DNA of 64,000 nucleotides, taken from the NCBI GenBank assembly GCA_964352785.1, contig CAYGTI010000004.1:62001-126000 (forward strand), in the 5' to 3' direction. The position numbers and the translations under genes are program-made. This document shows positions 59,044 to 64,000 of this stretch, in pieces. A model generated the notes under the pieces. It was given only the letters and a program-made list of their open reading frames with translations. It did no database searches and was not told the origin of the DNA. This DNA comes from JACOMS01 sp964352785 (GTDB lineage Bacteria; Pseudomonadota; Alphaproteobacteria; Caulobacterales; Maricaulaceae). Every line of letters starts with the position of its first letter. The stretch's first letter is position 1.

Positions 59044-60557
59044 TAGATAGCTGCACCATAATGTTTGAGAAAATCAGCGTGAGTTGGCATTTTTTGTGCT
59101 GCCTTTACCATGGCGGCACGCATTGAGCCAAGGCTGTGATCGACTTGGGCATGGGGCAGAGATGAGACGACGGGGTCACAGGCTTTTGGTATAAGGTTTT
59201 GACCAACACAGACGGCAATCCAACTGGGCTTAGAAAATAACTCGTCATCATACCGAAAAATCCGGCCGGCCTCGGTAAATAATTCCATCTTACGTTTTAG
59301 GCTGTCGGGTATGCTCATCGTGCGGCAGTAATTCCAAAATGGGCTATCATCGCGCTGCGTGGCGACATAGTGTAAAATAATAAAATCGCGCACCTGATGA
59401 AATTCTTTACGCATCTGAATGTTATATTCATTCCTCACAACATCTGAAACACCAGACGTCGGGAAGAGAGAGATAAACCGGCTGATGCCTTGTTGAATGA
59501 GAAATAATGAGGTCGACTCCAGTGGTTCGAGGAAGCCGGCGGAAAGTCCGATGGCGATACAGTTCTTACGCCATAGGTTTTCACGGCATCCGGTTTTAAA
59601 CCGGATTTTGCGCGGCTCGCCCAATGGTTTAGAGTCGAGCCCTTGCATCAGGATATCAATAGCGTCGTTGTCATTCATATATTGGCTTGAATAAATATGG
59701 CCGTTACCGGTTCGGTGCTGGGTGGGAATGCGCCATTGCCATCCCGCCGATTTGGCTGTGGCTTTGGTATAGGGTAATAAGGGGCCTGCTCGCTCTGTTG
59801 CGAGTGTTTGCGCTGTGTCACAGGGTAACCAATGGCTCCAATCGGAGAATGGAGCCTTCAGTGTCTTGTCGATCAACAAAGCGCGAAATCCCGTGCAGTC
59901 AAAAAAGAAATCACCCGCAATCACATCACCATTATCGAGGGTCAGGTGTGTGATGTCTCCTGTTTCATTATCCTGCTGAACGCTTTCAACTTTACCTTCA
60001 ATACGCTGTATGCCGCGTGTTTCAGCGTAGCGCCGCAGATATTTTGCATAAAGGGTTGCGTCTATATGGTAGGCATATCGTAAGTGGGAGAGCACGGAGC
60101 GGGGATTTTGATCCGGAAGAATGAATTTGTTTTGTTCTGCCGCCACTGCGCATAAGCTGTAATCTTGTAGTTTTGCGGGATTGCCGCCAGCCATAGAATG
60201 CAACCAATATTGGTGGAAATCGATGCCTTGCATATCAACGCCGTGACTGCCAAACGGATGAAAGTAAGACTCCCCTTTACGGCCCCAATCCGCAAATTCG
60301 ATTCCGAGTTTAAATGTACCATTTGTGGCTTTGAGAAACTCGGCCTCATTAATGCCAAGCATGGCATTGAAGTTAATCACAGCCGGAATTGTAGCCTCTC
60401 CAACGCCAATGGTTCCGATGCGGTCCGACTCGACTAATGTGACGCGGGTTGCGCCGGACGATAACAGGCTGGAGAGAGCCGCAGCCGTCATCCAGCCTGC
60501 AGAGCCGCCGCCAACAATGACTATATTTTTAAGTACCTTTTGCTGCGTTTTAGCCAT
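59043..60557 (-). CDS. Tryptophan-halogenase-family flavoprotein (array member 3)
   Basis: 504 residues. FAD motif IVIVGGGSAGWMTAAAL near 12-28; GTIGVGEATIPAV; Lys83 in TFKLGIEFADWG; the WxWxIP motif in GWQWRIPTQ; and LEPLESTSLFLIQ. All residues that define the family are present. It resembles members 1 and 4 throughout (for example FIDCSGF/FFDCTGF and RDFIILHYVATQRDDSPFW). The start codon overlaps the end of member 2 by eight bases and its stop overlaps member 4 by one. Substrate unknown; halogenation or a related flavin oxidation of an aromatic group, perhaps in a peptide or cargo, is inferred from the family. Confidence 0.9.
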   Translation of the reverse strand: MAKTQQKVLKNIVIVGGGSAGWMTAAALSSLLSSGATRVTLVESDRIGTIGVGEATIPAVINFNAMLGINEAEFLKATNGTFKLGIEFADWGRKGESYFHPFGSHGVDMQGIDFHQYWLHSMAGGNPAKLQDYSLCAVAAEQNKFILPDQNPRSVLSHLRYAYHIDATLYAKYLRRYAETRGIQRIEGKVESVQQDNETGDITHLTLDNGDVIAGDFFFDCTGFRALLIDKTLKAPFSDWSHWLPCDTAQTLATERAGPLLPYTKATAKSAGWQWRIPTQHRTGNGHIYSSQYMNDNDAIDILMQGLDSKPLGEPRKIRFKTGCRENLWRKNCIAIGLSAGFLEPLESTSLFLIQQGISRFISLFPTSGVSDVVRNEYNIQMRKEFHQVRDFIILHYVATQRDDSPFWNYCRTMSIPDSLKRKMELFTEAGRIFRYDDELFSKPSWIAVCVGQNLIPKACDPVVSSLPHAQVDHSLGSMRAAMVKAAQKMPTHADFLKHYGAAI

Positions 60558-62028
60558 GATTATCTTTCAAGTATTTTAGAAGATTTGACATGTAAACCTC
60601 ATGGGGTGGCATTTTTTCCGCTGTTCTCAGGATTGCCATACGCATTTGGTCAAGTGTTTTTTCAAGCCGCTCTAAAGGCATTCTGTCCGCAAGAACATCG
60701 TAGCGCTCCGGAATGTGTCCTAATCCGAAATGCAGCATAGTCCACTCCTGCGGGTTAAAAGGCTCATGATCATATTGCACCAAAGCCCCTCTGCTTTTGA
60801 ATTGTTGGATTTTTGCCATAAGCTTTTCGCACATAGGCTCGGACTGTGCAGCTCTCCAATAATTGGGTGTCATGTTTTCGCTGCACGCAAAAAAAGCGCG
60901 CTGAAATAAACCGGCGTGAGTATAGTCATCTTTAAACCGCCGGTTATACTCCCGGCTCTCAACGCGCATATCAGGCGTTAGGGGAATAAGCTCTAAGAGG
61001 CGGTTGACGTCGCGTTGCAGCAGGGTCATAGGCGCAGTAGTTAAAGGCTCTAAAATGGCCGCAGACAGGCCCAGGGCAAGACAGTTGCCTCGCCATGGGG
61101 CTTCGGCACGCCCAATCGTCACGTCCACAGACCGGTTACCGATGGAGCTATGGTTTTGCCGCGATGCAGCTTTAGCCCCGCGCTCGCAAACGTCCAGATA
61201 ATGAACGCCGGTCCGAAGTGGTGTTTCAGACGTCCAGCCATGCTCAGATCCGGTCACAACACGGCAAACGCGACCGTTTTCTGGGCTCTGAGTCATGCCA
61301 GCAGAGACCTGTAGTTGACGTCTGCCAAGCCAAACCCGCGCAGTTTTAGACGAGAGTTTCGCGGCATCACCCGTGCAATCGATATATAAATCCGCTTCAA
61401 TGCTGCGGCCATTTGTTAACTTAATAGATGAAATTCTGTCACCGGAAAACTTCACGGTTTCAATTCCGGATTGGATATTGTGCAGCCGATTGCATGATGC
61501 ATGAGGCGCAAAAAGTCCTGCCCATTCTTCCGGCGCGTAATTGTAACCATATTCTACATCAGCGAGCGGGATTTTACGCTCTGACGGCGGATGTGCGAAC
61601 ACGCCTCTACAGGCGGCTTGCACAGACATAATGTAGGGTTCAAGTCTGACCGGTCTGCCGGTCTGCCGGTGATAGCGGACAGCATAATGGTGAAAGTCTA
61701 CACCGTCGAATATAGGCAGAGGTAAGTGGAAGCTTTGAACCCATGTCCGGGCCTTCGCGCCCCAGTTTCTATACTGGGTTCCTAAGGAAAAATTGGTTCC
61801 AGTCTTAAACAGGAGTTCTGGCTCTGAAATACCTAAGCTTAAGAGGAACGCGTAAGTCTCCGGAGCCGCCACGGTACCATAAAGCATATCTTTATTATCA
61901 GCGTTGGGTGTCTCAATGAATGTGATATTTATGTTTGATGGCAAAACATGCGACAATCCTACCGCGCACATATGCCCCGCAAGACCGCCGCCGCAGATCG
62001 CAATGTTTGAAAGAGCCCTATCTGTCAT
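60550..62028 (-). CDS. Divergent tryptophan-halogenase-family protein lacking catalytic motifs (array member 2)
   Basis: 492 residues. It keeps the FAD start ICGGGLAGHMCAVGL and the family fold (LYIDCTGDAAKLSSKT, NCLALGLSAAILEPLTTAPM). Three key features are lost. The GVGEAT loop is replaced by GTVAAPETY, the lysine of FKLGIEF is Ser81 in TNFSLGTQYRNWG, and the WxWxIP motif reads HGWTSETPLR. The EPLEST glutamate is also Thr. So it is unlikely to halogenate; it might be a structural partner, a substrate-binding subunit or a flavin enzyme with other chemistry. It overlaps member 3 by eight bases, so its product is probably made in step with it. Confidence 0.85.
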   Translation of the reverse strand: MTDRALSNIAICGGGLAGHMCAVGLSHVLPSNINITFIETPNADNKDMLYGTVAAPETYAFLLSLGISEPELLFKTGTNFSLGTQYRNWGAKARTWVQSFHLPLPIFDGVDFHHYAVRYHRQTGRPVRLEPYIMSVQAACRGVFAHPPSERKIPLADVEYGYNYAPEEWAGLFAPHASCNRLHNIQSGIETVKFSGDRISSIKLTNGRSIEADLYIDCTGDAAKLSSKTARVWLGRRQLQVSAGMTQSPENGRVCRVVTGSEHGWTSETPLRTGVHYLDVCERGAKAASRQNHSSIGNRSVDVTIGRAEAPWRGNCLALGLSAAILEPLTTAPMTLLQRDVNRLLELIPLTPDMRVESREYNRRFKDDYTHAGLFQRAFFACSENMTPNYWRAAQSEPMCEKLMAKIQQFKSRGALVQYDHEPFNPQEWTMLHFGLGHIPERYDVLADRMPLERLEKTLDQMRMAILRTAEKMPPHEVYMSNLLKYLKDNHG

Positions 62029-62083
62029 GTCAGGCGTGCGTCACCGGTAACCGGATTGATCATAAAGTGTGCTGAACAGCGTT

Positions 62084-63583
62084 TCACGACGGCCCGCCAA
62101 TAAATTGTTCAAGATATTCGGCATGATTAGGTGTTTGCTGCGCGGCCATTTGACTTTCGCGAATGATGGCTCTGACTTTGGAGTCCATGTCTTCAAAAGA
62201 CAGCCTATTCACCCTTTGATCATAGCCTTGCGGGATTAAGTTCTGCCCGGCCATAACTGCGACCCAGCTTGGGGGTAGGAAAACGCCGTGCTCGTATCGC
62301 AAAATATAGCCTCTTGACGTCCATGCTTCGATTTTTTCTTTCAAACTGTCGGGCAAGGTCATGTTACGAAAATATTGCCACATTGGGCTGTCATCTCTCT
62401 GAGTGGCGACATAATGCAGCAACAAGAAATCCCGGACACGATCAAAGTTCAAATCCATTCGGCGATTATATTCATGCATATCCGAGACCTGAAAGCTCTT
62501 GTCCGGGAACAGTTCTATTAAGGCTGTGATGCCTTCTTGAATAAGGTGTATTGATGTTGATTCCAGAGGCTCTAAAAACCCTCCCGAAAGACCGATGGCA
62601 ATAACATTTTTATTCCAGAGCTTCCGACGTTTGCCGGTCTTGAAACGAAGCCGTTTCGGGGCTGAGAGGGCCGGGCCCTCAAGCGTACTCATAAGTTGGG
62701 CCTCGGCATCGTCGTCAGAGATAAACTCACTCCAATAGACATAGCCGTTTCCAGTACGGTGCTGCAGCGGTATGCGCCATTGCCACCCGGCAGGCCGGGC
62801 GGTGGCGCGCGTAAAGGGTAAGCTCTTGCCTGAAGCTTCGCAAGACACAGCCACAGCGCGGTTGCACGGAAGCCATGCGCTCCAATCATCATAACCGGTC
62901 TTAAGAGCTTGCTCTATGAGCACGCCGCGAAAACCAGAGCAGTCAATGAATAGGTCCGCTGCGATCACGGTACCGTCCTCGAGACAAATGGATTGTACAA
63001 AACCCGTTTCCGAGTCCAGCTGCGTGCTAACGGCTTTGCCTTCCGTTCTGTGGACTCCGTTGGCTTCAGAATAGGTTCGTAAAAATTTCGCATAAAGACT
63101 GGAATCAAACTGATAGGCGTAACCAAAATTAGAGCCAATTTTTGAGGTATTATCACCAGGGTGTCTAAATTTACCCAATTCTGCCGCTAAAATTGGAAAC
63201 GAGCTGTCATCAAGGCGGAGCTTGTGACCTTTCTGCAACAATCGAAAATAAAATTGATAAAAGTCAATCCCGTTAATGGGTGTTCCGTAATCACCAAACG
63301 GGTGTATGTAGCGGTCACCGAGCTGTCCCCAGTCACAAAACTCGATCCCCAGTTTGAATGTGGCGGACGTGGCCCGCATAAAGTCGCGCTCGTCTATGCC
63401 AAGCGCATTGTTAAAGAAACGAATGTGGGGCAGCGTCGCTTCTCCAACGCCAATGGTTCCAATTTGGTCGGATTCGACGAGCTCTATGGATATGCCTAAG
63501 GACTTGAATTTATTCGATAATCCCGCTGCAGTCATCCAGCCGCCCGTGCCGCCGCCGAGGATGCAAATCTTTTCAATGTTCAT
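62084..63583 (-). CDS. Tryptophan-halogenase-family flavoprotein (array member 1)
   Basis: 499 residues, first gene of the array, with a very strong SD (AAGGAGGGG). FAD motif CILGGGTGGWMTAAGL near 7-22; GTIGVGEATLPHI; Lys77 in TFKLGIEFCDWG; GWQWRIPLQ; LEPLESTSIHLIQ. These make it a canonical family member. It is separated by 55 bases from member 2. The divergent gene at 63914 begins an exported protein, probably a TonB receptor, and a LacI-type operator lies in the shared promoter region. A role in uptake or modification linked to that receptor is inferred from this repeated neighbourhood in Caulobacter and Xanthomonas relatives. Confidence 0.91.
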   Translation of the reverse strand: MNIEKICILGGGTGGWMTAAGLSNKFKSLGISIELVESDQIGTIGVGEATLPHIRFFNNALGIDERDFMRATSATFKLGIEFCDWGQLGDRYIHPFGDYGTPINGIDFYQFYFRLLQKGHKLRLDDSSFPILAAELGKFRHPGDNTSKIGSNFGYAYQFDSSLYAKFLRTYSEANGVHRTEGKAVSTQLDSETGFVQSICLEDGTVIAADLFIDCSGFRGVLIEQALKTGYDDWSAWLPCNRAVAVSCEASGKSLPFTRATARPAGWQWRIPLQHRTGNGYVYWSEFISDDDAEAQLMSTLEGPALSAPKRLRFKTGKRRKLWNKNVIAIGLSGGFLEPLESTSIHLIQEGITALIELFPDKSFQVSDMHEYNRRMDLNFDRVRDFLLLHYVATQRDDSPMWQYFRNMTLPDSLKEKIEAWTSRGYILRYEHGVFLPPSWVAVMAGQNLIPQGYDQRVNRLSFEDMDSKVRAIIRESQMAAQQTPNHAEYLEQFIGGPS

Positions 63584-63913
63584 AATTGCCCCTCCTTAAG
63601 TTTAGGAAAACCTCTGTAGCGCCAACAGCTTATTCCATTCCAAATTAGCATAGTGATGCAATAGCCGCGTATGTTTCCGGCGCCGCTTGATGCCCCGTAT
63701 GGCTATACCTGTTAATTCGATGCGCAATGTCAAGTGCCGTTTTTGGGGCCTGAAGAACATTACTGAAATGCAATTGACATCGTTGTCATTTTGGGCTTAG
63801 AAAATGGGTGTTACGCGAATTAACACTGCGGCATTCTCTGTTTGAAAAGATCAAAGGGATGCCGTACTATAGAATAATAATATCAAACCTCAAAGGTTTG
63901 CAGGGAGAAAACA
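63584..63913. other. Intergenic promoter region between the halogenase array and the next gene
   Basis: This 330-base gap holds the LacI-type operator at 63775-63788 and the SD of each flanking gene. I see no open frame with a ribosome-binding site, RNA gene or terminator in it. Confidence 0.6.
63775..63788. promoter_or_regulatory. LacI-type operator in the halogenase/TonB receptor divergent promoter
   Basis: TGACATCGTTGTCA differs from the consensus palindrome at one position. It is 126 bases upstream of the gene at 63914 and 192 upstream of the halogenase array. Confidence 0.72.
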
Positions 63914-64000
63914 GTGAAAATGAAATCCAATACACATACGGCTATGGGCACGTTCAATAAGCTTTCATTGCTCGGAACCACGGCTTTGTTTGCGACAGCC
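63914..64000 (+). CDS. Start of an exported protein, probably a TonB-dependent receptor (partial)
   Basis: Only 29 codons are in the window. They open with GTG (an ATG follows two codons later), with AGGGAG six bases upstream of the GTG. The peptide has a basic, polar start then LSLLGTTALFATA, a long signal peptide like those of Caulobacter-type TonB receptors. The halogenase-family array and LacI operator next to it make a carbohydrate TonB receptor likely. The body of the protein is not visible, so this is inference from context. Confidence 0.55.
   Translation, partial: MKMKSNTHTAMGTFNKLSLLGTTALFATA

Noticed and set aside
56776..63583. A halogenated natural-product biosynthetic cluster
   Set aside because: There is no NRPS, PKS, RiPP precursor, flavin reductase or prenyltransferase nearby, and the surrounding genes are all carbohydrate-related.
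1..64000. CRISPR arrays, tRNA/rRNA genes, prophage
   Set aside because: I saw no regularly spaced repeats, no tRNA or rRNA-like sequence and no phage structural or integrase genes beyond the IS transposase.

Overview
The window looks like chromosomal DNA of a marine, polysaccharide-degrading alphaproteobacterium, probably of the Hyphomonadaceae/Maricaulales/Caulobacterales kind. This is inferred from gene content (Caulobacter-type TonB-dependent receptors, a PL6/PL17 alginate locus, TonB-receptor-associated 'tryptophan halogenases') and a GC content near 50%; no rRNA or tRNA gene is present to confirm it. Nearly all the DNA is devoted to capturing and breaking down plant or algal carbohydrates. 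I see no CRISPR array, prophage or replication origin.

Region 1 (1-18749) is an alginate/uronate utilisation locus. A partial secreted beta-helix protein runs off the left edge. It diverges from a large TonB-dependent receptor, with a perfect GntR/FadR-type operator between them. A GntR-FCD regulator follows. A tightly packed series then encodes a PL6 alginate lyase, a lipoprotein PL17 exo-lyase, KdgF, a beta-hydroxyacid dehydrogenase-type reductase, KduI, KduD, a PepSY-like lipoprotein, a DctPQM TRAP transporter, Eda and KdgK. Together these take extracellular alginate to unsaturated uronate, then 2-keto-3-deoxygluconate, then pyruvate and glyceraldehyde-3-phosphate.

Region 2 (18750-26803) is a separate TetR-associated cluster: a second TonB receptor, a CoA ligase, two alpha/beta hydrolases (one a lipoprotein) and an MFS transporter. 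The substrate is unknown, but looks like an ester or carboxylic acid. A degenerate IS3-family element (26804-28087) separates it from region 3. Its transposase frame carries two nonsense codons.

Region 3 (28107-36471, minus strand) is a compact operon with a Gfo/Idh dehydrogenase, two TIM-barrel isomerase-like proteins, an MFS sugar permease, a Tat-type small subunit and two tandem GMC oxidoreductases with an Fe-S cysteine motif. It resembles 3-keto-glycoside pathways. Region 4 (36679-47375) combines gluconokinase, a gluconate permease, a lactonase-like lipoprotein, a DUF5060-like putative hydrolase, a ThuA-like lipoprotein, XylA, XylB and a GH3 enzyme.

Region 5 (47484-64000) is xylan oriented: a LacI regulator, a sugar porter, a second GH3, a GH10 xylanase with two N-terminal binding-like modules, an aldose epimerase, a free-standing copy of the same module, a TPR protein, an array of four tryptophan-halogenase-family flavoproteins and the start of another exported protein, probably a TonB receptor. 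Five near-identical palindromes (consensus TGACAACGTTGTCA) lie in promoters across regions 3-5 and suggest one LacI regulon.

The best candidates for undescribed biology are the four-gene halogenase-family array with its degenerate third member and TonB-box-bearing TPR partner, the shared binding module, and the joint LacI regulon over xylan and 3-keto-glycoside genes.
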